Assembly (NCBI GenBank): GCA_902597695.1
Contig: CACJYH010000026.1
Coordinates: forward strand, 1-7,631
Origin: an uncultured Pelagibacteraceae bacterium
GTDB taxonomy: Bacteria > Pseudomonadota > Alphaproteobacteria > Pelagibacterales > Pelagibacteraceae
Direction of reading: 5' to 3'
DNA length: 7,631 bases
The position numbers were made by a program, and so were the translations under genes. This document shows positions 1-6,266 of the stretch, piece after piece. The notes beneath the pieces were generated by a model. That model was not told where the DNA came from and did not search any database. It saw nothing but the letters and a program-made list of their open reading frames with translations. The first letter of the stretch is position 1. Each line of letters opens with the position of its first letter.

Positions 1-389
1 AATAAAAGATATAACCAGAAATCAATAAGACCTTGTGTTTTAGTTTTAAAATTTCTGTATAAAAAATCTGCTCTTATATGCACTCCTCTAGAAAGAGCAT
101 ATCCTGCACCAAGCATAAATAATGCGCCATAAAGAAAACGGCTTATGTCGTAAGCCCAAATTGTTGGTGCTAAAAATAATTTTCTTGCAAGAACTTCATA
201 GGTCATTGCAAAAATGAGTGGCATCAGTATCCAACAAACAATACTACCAATCCACTTACTAAATTTATCAATATTAACAATAGATTTAGCCATCCATGAT
301 GGCATATCGGTTGGCATTTTACCTGATCCACCTCGCCTTTCGGCAATCATTTCATCAGAGATATCTAGTTTACCAGGTTCGTCTGCCAT
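1..389 (-). CDS. dctQ: TRAP transporter small permease subunit, DctQ family (partial, C-terminus beyond left edge)
   Basis: Reading leftward from an ATG at 389-387 gives 129 codons that stay open to the window edge. This is the small membrane subunit of a tripartite (TRAP) secondary transporter, which works with the large DctM permease and the periplasmic DctP receptor. The visible part has a soluble, charged N-terminus (about residues 1-45), a first membrane helix at about 46-66, and the typical DctQ stretch with PTIWAYDISR (75-84) followed by a second helix rich in Gly and Ala and then RGVHIRADF (101-109). A third helix begins at about 120, where the window ends. DctQ proteins are usually about 160-200 residues, so a short C-terminal part is missing, and a dctM gene is expected further left. 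No Shine-Dalgarno sequence precedes the ATG. The gene follows dctP on the same strand after a 69-base gap. The N-terminal tail before the first helix is longer than in many DctQ proteins. The family call is firm; the substrate is unknown. Confidence 0.88.
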   Translation of the reverse strand, partial: MADEPGKLDISDEMIAERRGGSGKMPTDMPSWMAKSIVNIDKFSKWIGSIVCWILMPLIFAMTYEVLARKLFLAPTIWAYDISRFLYGALFMLGAGYALSRGVHIRADFLYRNFKTKTQGLIDFWLYLL

Positions 390-400
390 AAAATTTAAGT

Positions 401-437
401 TAAAAAAATTAGAGCGGACTTTAAAAGTCCGCTCTAA
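401..437 (-). terminator. Hairpin plus T-run between dctP and dctQ: intrinsic terminator or attenuator
   Basis: On the minus strand, 22 bases after the dctP stop codon, the arms AGAGCGGACT and AGTCCGCTCT (426-435 and 411-420) form a perfect GC-rich 10-base-pair stem that can extend with A-T pairs on both sides. It is followed by AA and a run of seven Ts (402-408 on the plus strand read as A). This is the layout of a Rho-independent terminator. It stands out because the surrounding DNA is very AT-rich. Because it sits inside a receptor-permease operon, it probably ends most dctP transcripts, or protects their 3' end, while letting some polymerase through to dctQ. The plus strand has no T-run after the stem, so it should act leftward only. 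Confidence 0.85.
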
Positions 438-458
438 AAAATCAAGATTGATTACTGA

Positions 459-1553
459 TTACTTTAATGTTGCTGCGTGAGCCATTCCTAGCTTCGCATT
501 AGACATTTGAGCACCACTCCAGAAAGGAACAGCAACATCAGCAAAATTTTTCATTGAAGTGTAAACTTCGTTAAAAAATTTATTATCTTTAGCATTCTTA
601 TTTAAAGATGCTTTTGCTGCAGCCATATATTCTGTGAAATAATCTGAAGGTGTATCTTCTAGAATTACTCCATGTTTAGTAGTTAGCTCTCTTAAAGCTT
701 TACCATTCTCATAGATTCTGTAACTTAAAGATTTTGCTAATGAAGCATTAGCAGCTACTTCAAGTGACTTTTTCTCATGAGCACTCATAGCATTGTATGT
801 TTTTCCAGTAATATAAAAGTCAGCATTTACGACTACTTGGTGTAAACCTTGTAAGTAATAGTGCTTTAATACTTTTTGGAAACCAAATGTTAAGTCTGGT
901 TTTGGACAACACCATTCAGCAGCATCGATAGTTCCTGCTTCAAGAGCTGGCAGAATATCTCCACCACCCATTGCAACAGACGCTATACCAATGTCTTTAT
1001 AAGTTTGTCCTGGAATTCCTGGAGGAGTTCTGAACTTATATTTTCTAAAGTCAGCCATATCTTTAATTGGTTTTGGGAACCAACCTAAAGCTTCTGGACC
1101 AACTGGTTGAATCATAAATCCTTTAATATCTCTTCCCATTTCTTTCCATAGTTGATCGTATAATTCTTTACCACCACCATATTGGAACCATGATAGGAAT
1201 GCGATATTGTCGATACCTACTCCACCACCAGCTACTGGCGAACCAAATAACATTGCAGCAGGGTGATCACCTGACCAATAGTGAGTCCATGCGAAACCAC
1301 AATCAATCAAACCTTTATCAACAGCATCTAGAGTTTCTTTAACTCCTACAACTGCGCCAGCTGGCAATATTTCAAATTTTAACGATCCACTCGTTAATTC
1401 AGTTACTGTGTCAGTAAAGTCCTTTAACATTTTTACCTCATCAGCTTTAGTGTTAAGAACAGTTTGACACTTTAATGTTTTTGCAGCATTGGCACTTGAA
1501 GTAAATCCAAGAACTAAAATTGTTGCAAATAACATTGAAATGATTTTTTTCAT
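459..1553 (-). CDS. dctP: TRAP transporter periplasmic solute-binding protein, DctP family
   Basis: A complete 364-residue extracytoplasmic receptor that captures a small organic anion in the periplasm and delivers it to the DctQM permease. The N-terminus is a clear Sec signal peptide: MKK, a hydrophobic core at about 4-18, then a cleavage site at ANA-A (about residue 23). The mature protein has the DctP pattern, including FRTPPG with the conserved carboxylate-binding Arg at 175. A segment with DAAEW (210-214) resembles the TakP/lactate-receptor group, in which the ligand is held together with a metal ion; that closer placement is from memory and tentative. Length is normal for the family. 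The start is supported by AAGAGG 7 bases upstream, the best ribosome binding site in the window. It is first in a leftward operon with dctQ and is divergent from the GMC oxidoreductase gene. With xsc nearby, a sulfonate such as isethionate is a candidate ligand, but 2-oxo acids or lactate remain possible. Confidence 0.92.
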   Translation of the reverse strand: MKKIISMLFATILVLGFTSSANAAKTLKCQTVLNTKADEVKMLKDFTDTVTELTSGSLKFEILPAGAVVGVKETLDAVDKGLIDCGFAWTHYWSGDHPAAMLFGSPVAGGGVGIDNIAFLSWFQYGGGKELYDQLWKEMGRDIKGFMIQPVGPEALGWFPKPIKDMADFRKYKFRTPPGIPGQTYKDIGIASVAMGGGDILPALEAGTIDAAEWCCPKPDLTFGFQKVLKHYYLQGLHQVVVNADFYITGKTYNAMSAHEKKSLEVAANASLAKSLSYRIYENGKALRELTTKHGVILEDTPSDYFTEYMAAAKASLNKNAKDNKFFNEVYTSMKNFADVAVPFWSGAQMSNAKLGMAHAATLK

Positions 1554-1560
1554 TATTTAT

Positions 1561-1566
1561 CCTCTT
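1561..1566 (-). promoter_or_regulatory. Strong Shine-Dalgarno site of dctP
   Basis: On the minus strand AAGAGG lies 7 bases before the dctP ATG. It fixes that start codon. No other gene whose start lies in the window has a comparable site, which fits high-level synthesis of the receptor. Confidence 0.8.
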
Positions 1567-1570
1567 GTTA

Positions 1571-1596
1571 GTTAAATTTAACTTATTGAATTCAAT
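1571..1596. repeat. Two adjacent 12-base perfect palindromes in the dctP leader
   Basis: GTTAAATTTAAC (1571-1582) and ATTGAATTCAAT (1585-1596) are each perfectly self-complementary and are separated by two bases. They lie just upstream of the dctP Shine-Dalgarno site, where a repressor or activator dimer could bind. Both are AT-rich, so chance is a real alternative in this base composition. No specific regulator family can be named. Confidence 0.4.
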
Positions 1597-1609
1597 CAGA
1601 AAAACAAAC

Positions 1610-1639
1610 CTGACACAAGTGACAATTGATAAATATAAG
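1610..1639 (+). promoter_or_regulatory. Candidate sigma-70-type promoter for the rightward operon
   Basis: CTGACA (1610-1615) matches five of six -35 consensus bases, and TATAAG (1634-1639) matches five of six -10 consensus bases; the spacer is 18 bases. Transcription would start near 1646 and leave a leader of about 40 bases before the GMC gene. The -35 element overlaps a direct repeat, TGACA at 1611-1615 and 1620-1624, whose copies start 9 bases apart and could be regulator half-sites. A weak promoter can be found by chance in AT-rich DNA, so confidence is moderate. I found no convincing leftward promoter for dctP, though one must lie in the same region. Confidence 0.45.
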
Positions 1640-1685
1640 TGTAAAAACAATAAAAAGCTTAAACTAAAAAACAATACAACTATTG

Positions 1686-3281
1686 ATGGAAAATTTTGAT
1701 TACGTAATTATTGGAGCAGGATCTGCAGGATGTGTTCTGGCAAACAGACTTTCTGAAAATCCAAATAACAAAGTCGTATTAATTGAAGCTGGTGGTAAAG
1801 ATAATTACCCATGGATACATATTCCTGTTGGATATTTTAAAACGATGCACAATCCCTCTGTTGATTGGTGTTATAAAACTGAGCCTGATGCTTCAATGAA
1901 TAATAGATCAATCCGTTATCCAAGAGGCAAAACTTTAGGCGGTAGCTCTTCAATCAACGGACTACTTTATATAAGAGGACAAAGCAGAGATTATGATATT
2001 TGGCGACAATTAGGAAATACTGGTTGGGGTTGGGATGATGTTCTGCCATATTTTATAAAGGCAGAAAACCAAGAGAGAGGAAAAGATGAATTTCATGGTA
2101 TTGGAGGGCCTCTATCAGTTTCTGATCAAAGAATTCAATTACCGTTATTGAATGAATTTCAAAATGCTGCCGAAGAGTTTGGTATCCCCAAAACAAAAGA
2201 TTTTAACACAGGCAACAATCATGGATGTGGTTATTTTCAAGTTACCGAAAAAGATGGCTTTAGATGTAGTACTTCAGTTGGATATTTAAACCCAATAAAG
2301 AATAGACAAAATTTAAGAACCATAACTAATGCCCATGTAAAAAAAATTAATTTTAAAGGCAAAACTGCAAAAGGAATTGAGTACTGGCAAGGCGATGAGC
2401 TTAAAAAACTTACTTGTAATAAAGAAATAATTTTATCATCAGGCTCAATAGGTTCACCTCAGATATTGCAAACTTCTGGAATAGGAAATTCTCAAAAATT
2501 AAAAGATTTAGGTATAGATGTAGTGCAAGAATTAAAAGGTGTGGGTGAAAATTTACAAGACCACTTGATGTTTAGACCTATATATAAAATTCAAGGACTT
2601 AAATCTCTAAATAAAAAAGTTAATAGTTTATTTGGAAAATTAATGATTGGTCTGGAATATGTTTTTAATCGAAGTGGACCAATGACTATGGGAGCAAGCC
2701 AAATGTGTATGTTTGCTAAAAGTGATCCCTCATTAGAATTACCAGATCTACAATGGCACGTACAACCAATGAGTATGGACACTCTAGGGGCAACTAAAAA
2801 TCATGATTTTCATGCTTTCACACCTACTGTTTCAAATATTAGACCTACAAGTAGAGGTCATGTAAGTATCGTAGATAAAGATTCCAGAACATATGCAAAA
2901 ATAAAAATGAATTATCTTTCAACCGATCACGACCGAATGATTGCAGCTAAAGGATTAAAACTTACAAGAAAAATTGTCATGGAATCTGAAACATTTAAAA
3001 AATATAAACCCGAGGAATATAGACCAGGTATTGACATTAACGATGATGAGGAACTTGTAAAAGCAGGTTCAGATTTTGCACAAACAATTTTTCATCCAGT
3101 TGGTACATGTAAAATGGGTCAGGATGATATGGCTGTAGTTGATGAAAAACTAAAAGTAAAAGGAATTGAAAATTTAAGAGTAATTGATGCTTCTATAATG
3201 CCAAACATTACATCAGGTAATACTAATGCACCTACAATAATGATTGCAGAAAAAGGTGCAGATATGATACTTACCCATTGA
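1686..3281 (+). CDS. GMC-family FAD-dependent alcohol dehydrogenase (choline-dehydrogenase-like; candidate isethionate dehydrogenase)
   Basis: A 531-residue flavoprotein that oxidises a primary alcohol to an aldehyde. Its FAD site begins at once: GAGSAG at 10-15 with the ribose-binding Glu at 34. GMC signature 1 is GKTLGGSSSINGLLYIRG (about 81-98), and signature 2 contains GSIGSPQILQTSGIG (about 253-267). The catalytic pair is present as His470 in HPVGTCKMG and Asn512 in GNTNAP. There is no signal peptide, so the protein is cytoplasmic or peripheral to the inner membrane and probably passes electrons to the respiratory chain. Start: ATG at 1686, chosen over the TTG immediately before it; no good ribosome site precedes either. 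It is the first gene of the rightward operon and is divergent from dctP. With xsc close by, an IseJ-like isethionate dehydrogenase is the most attractive role. Choline, polyethylene-glycol or other alcohol dehydrogenases of the same family cannot be excluded. Confidence 0.92.
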   Translation: MENFDYVIIGAGSAGCVLANRLSENPNNKVVLIEAGGKDNYPWIHIPVGYFKTMHNPSVDWCYKTEPDASMNNRSIRYPRGKTLGGSSSINGLLYIRGQSRDYDIWRQLGNTGWGWDDVLPYFIKAENQERGKDEFHGIGGPLSVSDQRIQLPLLNEFQNAAEEFGIPKTKDFNTGNNHGCGYFQVTEKDGFRCSTSVGYLNPIKNRQNLRTITNAHVKKINFKGKTAKGIEYWQGDELKKLTCNKEIILSSGSIGSPQILQTSGIGNSQKLKDLGIDVVQELKGVGENLQDHLMFRPIYKIQGLKSLNKKVNSLFGKLMIGLEYVFNRSGPMTMGASQMCMFAKSDPSLELPDLQWHVQPMSMDTLGATKNHDFHAFTPTVSNIRPTSRGHVSIVDKDSRTYAKIKMNYLSTDHDRMIAAKGLKLTRKIVMESETFKKYKPEEYRPGIDINDDEELVKAGSDFAQTIFHPVGTCKMGQDDMAVVDEKLKVKGIENLRVIDASIMPNITSGNTNAPTIMIAEKGADMILTH

Positions 3282-3874
3282 TGTTTGCTGAATTATTTAC
3301 ACCAGAACAATTAACTATATTAACTCAAATTATTTTAATCGATCTAGTCCTTGCAGGAGACAATGCAATAATAATTGGTATGGTTGCATCAAAATTTCCT
3401 TTAGAGCAAAGAAGAAAAATTATTATTTTTGGAATTGGTGGTGCGGTTGTTTTAAGAATTATTCTAACTTTACTGACTGCATATTTACTTCAAATAACTG
3501 GGCTAAGGCTTTTTGGAGGTTTGCTTCTTCTTTATATTGTCTACAAATTATATGTAGATGTTATTAAAGGCTCTGAAAATTATGATGATATAAAAGTTGA
3601 TAATTCTAGTTTTTTCAAAGCGATTTGGACAATCCTCTTAGCAGATTTTACAATGAGCTTAGATAATGTTTTGGGAGTTGCCGGAGCAGCTGGAGATCAT
3701 TATGGATTATTAGTATTTGGTTTAGTTCTATCAATTGCCTTAATGGCCTTTGCGGCAACTTTAATATCAAATTGGATTAAGAAGTATAAATGGATCGCTT
3801 GGGCAGGTTTGATTGCAATATTAATTGTTGCTATTGAATTGATTTACACAGATATTAAAATATTGTTTTTATAA
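3281..3874 (+). CDS. TerC-family integral membrane protein (YjbE-like), putative metal ion exporter
   Basis: A 197-residue, mostly hydrophobic protein with about six or seven membrane helices. It carries the paired acidic motifs of the TerC family: IDLVLAGDNA (residues 20-29; Asp21, Asp27, Asn28) and ADFTMSLDNV (121-130; Asp122, Asp128, Asn129), placed in two related halves. A hydrophilic loop at about 97-109 separates the halves. Characterised members of this family export manganese or help load metals into exported proteins; the ion here is unknown. The ATG at 3281 shares its A with the TGA stop of the GMC gene (TGATG), which points to coupled translation; the TTG just before it is less likely as a start. 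No manganese riboswitch is present upstream, since there is no intergenic DNA. Confidence 0.85.
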   Translation: MFAELFTPEQLTILTQIILIDLVLAGDNAIIIGMVASKFPLEQRRKIIIFGIGGAVVLRIILTLLTAYLLQITGLRLFGGLLLLYIVYKLYVDVIKGSENYDDIKVDNSSFFKAIWTILLADFTMSLDNVLGVAGAAGDHYGLLVFGLVLSIALMAFAATLISNWIKKYKWIAWAGLIAILIVAIELIYTDIKILFL

Positions 3875-4641
3875 TGTATTTAAAAAATTATAACTTAAAA
3901 AATAAAACGGCAGTTGTCACTGGTGCTGGCAAAGGGATTGGAAGAGCTTGCGCAATAGCACTTGCAGAAGCTGGAGCAAATTTAATTATAATTAGTAGAA
4001 CTAAAAAAGATCTAGATGAAGTTTCAAAAAAGATTAAAAAATTAAAGTCAAAATGTAAATCTTATGTATGTGACATCACAAATTATAATGAAATTAAAAG
4101 CATTATTAATAAACAACCAAAAATAGATATTTTGATTAATAATGCAGGCAATAATATTCCTGAACATTTTACAAAAGTAAAAACTAAAAACATGGAATAT
4201 CTTGTAAAGATTAATACGATGGCGACATTTAATCTTGCTCAGCTGTGTGCTCTTAAGATGATAAAGTCAAAAAATAGAAAAAAAATTGGTGGTTCAATTG
4301 TAAACATGTCATCACAAATGGGGCATGTTGGAGGTCCTATTAGAAGCGTATACAACATGACAAAATTTGGTTTAGAGGGATTAACAAAAGGTATGTCAAT
4401 TGATCTTGCAAAATACAACATTCGAGTAAATACAGTTTGTCCTACATTTGTAGTTACTCCAATGACAAAAAAATTTCTAAAAAGTAAAAAATTTAAAAAA
4501 GAAGTATTAGGAAATATTCCATTAGGAAAATTTGCTGAACTTTCTGATGTTTCAAGTGCAGCTGTTTTTCTTGCCTCTGATGCTGCAGCAATGATTACGG
4601 GAACTTCATTATTGGTTGATGGTGGATGGACTGCAAGATAA
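3874..4641 (+). CDS. Short-chain dehydrogenase/reductase (SDR), classical FabG-like type
   Basis: A 255-residue NAD(P)-dependent oxidoreductase with every classical SDR landmark: nucleotide-binding TGAGKGIG (16-23), NNAG (89-92), active-site Asn114, Ser146/147, and the YNMTK catalytic Tyr160 and Lys164. The C-terminal end has the ITGTSLLVDGGW block (about 241-252) typical of 3-oxoacyl-ACP-reductase and sugar or polyol dehydrogenase relatives. Arg42 after the second strand, with no acidic residue at that position, suggests NADP(H) over NAD(H); this is inference. The ATG shares its A with the TerC stop (TAATG), and the 3' end overlaps the peptidase gene by 16 bases. The substrate cannot be told from sequence. 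It might act on a product of the GMC dehydrogenase, but its position in the operon is the only support for that. Confidence 0.88.
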   Translation: MYLKNYNLKNKTAVVTGAGKGIGRACAIALAEAGANLIIISRTKKDLDEVSKKIKKLKSKCKSYVCDITNYNEIKSIINKQPKIDILINNAGNNIPEHFTKVKTKNMEYLVKINTMATFNLAQLCALKMIKSKNRKKIGGSIVNMSSQMGHVGGPIRSVYNMTKFGLEGLTKGMSIDLAKYNIRVNTVCPTFVVTPMTKKFLKSKKFKKEVLGNIPLGKFAELSDVSSAAVFLASDAAAMITGTSLLVDGGWTAR

Positions 4642-5429
4642 TAACTAGATTATTTTTTTTAATTTTTTGTTTTATACCAACACATTCAATAGCAATAGAA
4701 TTTACAGGAAAATTTCTACAAGGACACTTTATTATTGGAAAGACTGATCCAACAGCAAAAATTATAATAGATAAAAAACAAGTTAAAGTATCAGACGATG
4801 GTTTTTTTGTTTTTGGTCTAGATCGAGATAGAAAATTTGATTTAACAATTACAAAAATTGTTAATGGAAAAAAAGATAAAATAATAAAGAAAGTTCTTAA
4901 AAGGAAATATAATATTCAAAGAATAGATGGTTTGGAAGAAAGTAAAGTCACGCCTCCTGAGTCTGTTTACAAAAGAATAAAAGAAGAAAATAATAAAATT
5001 GGTAAAGCAAGAGCAATAAACTCAGATTTACCCTTTTTCAAAAATCAATTTATTATGCCTGTTGAAGGTATCATTAGTGGTATCTATGGAAGCCAAAGAA
5101 TTTTAAATGGTAAACCGAAATGGCCTCACTATGGAATTGATATTGCTGCTAAACAAGGAACTATGATCAAGTCATCTGGATCAGGTATTGTTACTATGGC
5201 AGAAGATGATCTTTATTATACTGGTGGAACAATAATTATGGATCATGGTCATGGAATTTCAACTATTTATTCACATCTTGAGAATGTAATGGTTTCTGTT
5301 GGGGATAAAATAAATCAAGGAGATATAATTGGCACTGTTGGTTCAACTGGAAGATCAACTGGTCCGCATCTCGATTTTAGAGTTAATTGGTTTCAGACTA
5401 GACTAGACCCTATGACAGTAATAAATTAA
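4626..5429 (+). CDS. M23-family (LytM-type) metallopeptidase, exported
   Basis: A 267-residue cell-wall peptidase or divisome-type activator. Residues 1-23 form a signal peptide (Lys4 and Arg8, a hydrophobic run, then THSIA before the likely cut). Residues 25-75 are a small beta domain with QGHFIIG and VSDDGFFVFGLDRD, seen before the catalytic domain in this proteobacterial subgroup. The M23 domain spans about 144-267: HYGID gives zinc ligands His168 and Asp172, SHLEN gives His217, and GPHLD gives His248. The usual second zinc-binding His of the HxH motif is Asp250. I recall the same GPHLD ending in many proteobacterial relatives, so it may be a subgroup trait rather than loss of activity. 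The start lies inside the SDR gene (16-base overlap), and the signal peptide begins right there, which supports it. It would act in the periplasm on peptidoglycan. Confidence 0.88.
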   Translation: MDCKIITRLFFLIFCFIPTHSIAIEFTGKFLQGHFIIGKTDPTAKIIIDKKQVKVSDDGFFVFGLDRDRKFDLTITKIVNGKKDKIIKKVLKRKYNIQRIDGLEESKVTPPESVYKRIKEENNKIGKARAINSDLPFFKNQFIMPVEGIISGIYGSQRILNGKPKWPHYGIDIAAKQGTMIKSSGSGIVTMAEDDLYYTGGTIIMDHGHGISTIYSHLENVMVSVGDKINQGDIIGTVGSTGRSTGPHLDFRVNWFQTRLDPMTVIN

Positions 5430-5434
5430 TATTT

Positions 5435-6139
5435 ATGGAAGAAAAAATAAAACATAGAATTCAAACTTATTCAGAGTCTAAAAATTCTTTTTTTTACAAA
5501 CTCATAAAAAAAATAATATTAGATGCGCGTGAGAATTTTTTTAAGCATTTCATACATTCTACAGAATATAATGATAATCAATCTTTATTAGATATAGGAA
5601 CAACCCCTTCACTTGATAGTGAACAAAACATTATATTAGAGAAAACCAAAAATAACAAAAACATTACATGCTTATCAGATCAGGATTGTAGCATCTTAGA
5701 AAAAAAATATCCAAATATTAAAGATTTTATGATTGGAGACGGCACAAACACTGATTTTAAAGATATGTCATTTGATATTGTACATTCGAATGCAACTTTA
5801 GAGCACGTTGGTTCATACAATAATCAAATTGCTTTTGTCAAAGAAACTTTGAGAGTATCTAAAAAACATGTTTTTATTCAAACTCCAAACAGATTTTATC
5901 CAATAGATTTTCATACTAACTTACCACTTATTCACTGGTTGCCTAAAAAAATTCATAGGAAAATATTAAAATTAGTTGGATTAAATTTTTATTCAACGGA
6001 AGAAAATTTAAACTTGTTATCAGAAAGCAATTTGATTGATATTTGTAAAAAATTAGATATTAAAAAATTCAAAATAATTAAACATAAGCTTCTTTTTATG
6101 ACTTCAAATTTAATATTGGTAATTACAAAATCCTCATAA
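5435..6139 (+). CDS. Class I SAM-dependent methyltransferase (Methyltransf_11-like), substrate unknown
   Basis: A 234-residue cytoplasmic protein with a Rossmann-type methyltransferase layout. Residues 1-45 are charged and helical. LLDIGTTPS (51-59) stands where motif I is expected. GDGTNTDF (101-108) then FDIVHSNATLEHVG (113-126) matches the motif around strand 4, and FIQTPNRFYPIDFHT (147-161) is the loop after strand 5 typical of this family. Motif I lacks the usual GxGxG pattern, having only Gly55, so cofactor binding may be altered or the family divergent. The C-terminal part is rich in Lys and Ile. It starts 5 bases after the peptidase stop without a visible ribosome site, so it is translated from the shared transcript. 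No substrate is suggested by the sequence; a role in envelope or surface glycan modification is only a guess from its neighbour. Confidence 0.72.
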   Translation: MEEKIKHRIQTYSESKNSFFYKLIKKIILDARENFFKHFIHSTEYNDNQSLLDIGTTPSLDSEQNIILEKTKNNKNITCLSDQDCSILEKKYPNIKDFMIGDGTNTDFKDMSFDIVHSNATLEHVGSYNNQIAFVKETLRVSKKHVFIQTPNRFYPIDFHTNLPLIHWLPKKIHRKILKLVGLNFYSTEENLNLLSESNLIDICKKLDIKKFKIIKHKLLFMTSNLILVITKSS

Positions 6140-6143
6140 ATTT

Positions 6144-6266
6144 ATGCAAACATTAATTCTATTAACTCTAGTAATCGTGATTGGATGGATATTATTCAGA
6201 CCTATTACAAAAAAAGAATTAGATAGATATAATGATAGAGACTGGCCAGATATGGATTTACATTAA
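6144..6266 (+). CDS. Small single-pass membrane protein, 40 residues, unknown function
   Basis: An ATG 4 bases after the methyltransferase stop opens a 40-codon frame ending TAA. The product has one hydrophobic helix at about 3-18 (MQTLILLTLVIVIGWILF), followed by RPITKKELDRYN and an acidic tail DRDWPDMDLH. A membrane anchor with a conserved-looking charged tail is what real small membrane proteins look like. The frame fills the whole gap up to xsc, follows the tight spacing of the operon, and uses the same codons as its neighbours. The orientation is probably tail in the cytoplasm, from the Arg and Lys residues after the helix; this is inference. I do not recognise the family. A chance frame in AT-rich DNA is the alternative, but a chance frame seldom gives such a clean helix and tail. 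Confidence 0.6.
   Translation: MQTLILLTLVIVIGWILFRPITKKELDRYNDRDWPDMDLH

Noticed and set aside
387..461. dctP and dctQ are in the same frame with no stop between the dctP TAA and the dctQ ATG, hinting at a read-through fusion
   Set aside because: About 23 codons without a stop happens by chance fairly often, the stretch includes the terminator hairpin, and a periplasmic receptor fused after its mature end to the cytoplasmic tail of DctQ would have the wrong topology.
214..480. Plus-strand open frame of 88 codons
   Set aside because: It lies opposite dctQ, the hairpin and the end of dctP, and its product has no recognisable pattern; it is a shadow frame.
1453..1674. Minus-strand open frame of 73 codons across the dctP start region
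   Set aside because: It overlaps the dctP signal peptide in another frame, has no ribosome site, and covers the regulatory region.
2591..2782. Minus-strand 63-codon frame inside the GMC gene
   Set aside because: Antisense to a well-conserved coding region; no independent support.
3281..3874. TerC-family gene as a sulfite exporter partnering xsc
   Set aside because: Sulfite export in sulfonate breakdown is assigned to TauE/TSUP-type proteins; this one has the AGDNA and SLDNV motifs of TerC, a different family.
4239..4421. Minus-strand 60-codon frame inside the SDR gene
   Set aside because: Antisense to the SDR active-site region; no independent support.
3874..4641. SDR as an IsfD-type sulfoacetaldehyde reductase
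   Set aside because: It would fit the sulfonate theme, but the protein ends with the ITGTSLLVDGGW block of FabG-like SDRs, unlike the YdfG-like pattern I associate with IsfD; position alone is not enough.
6242..6249. CTGGCCAG palindrome near the end of the small gene as a terminator
   Set aside because: It has no loop, is only eight bases, lies inside both the small gene and the approach to xsc, and has no T-run on either side.
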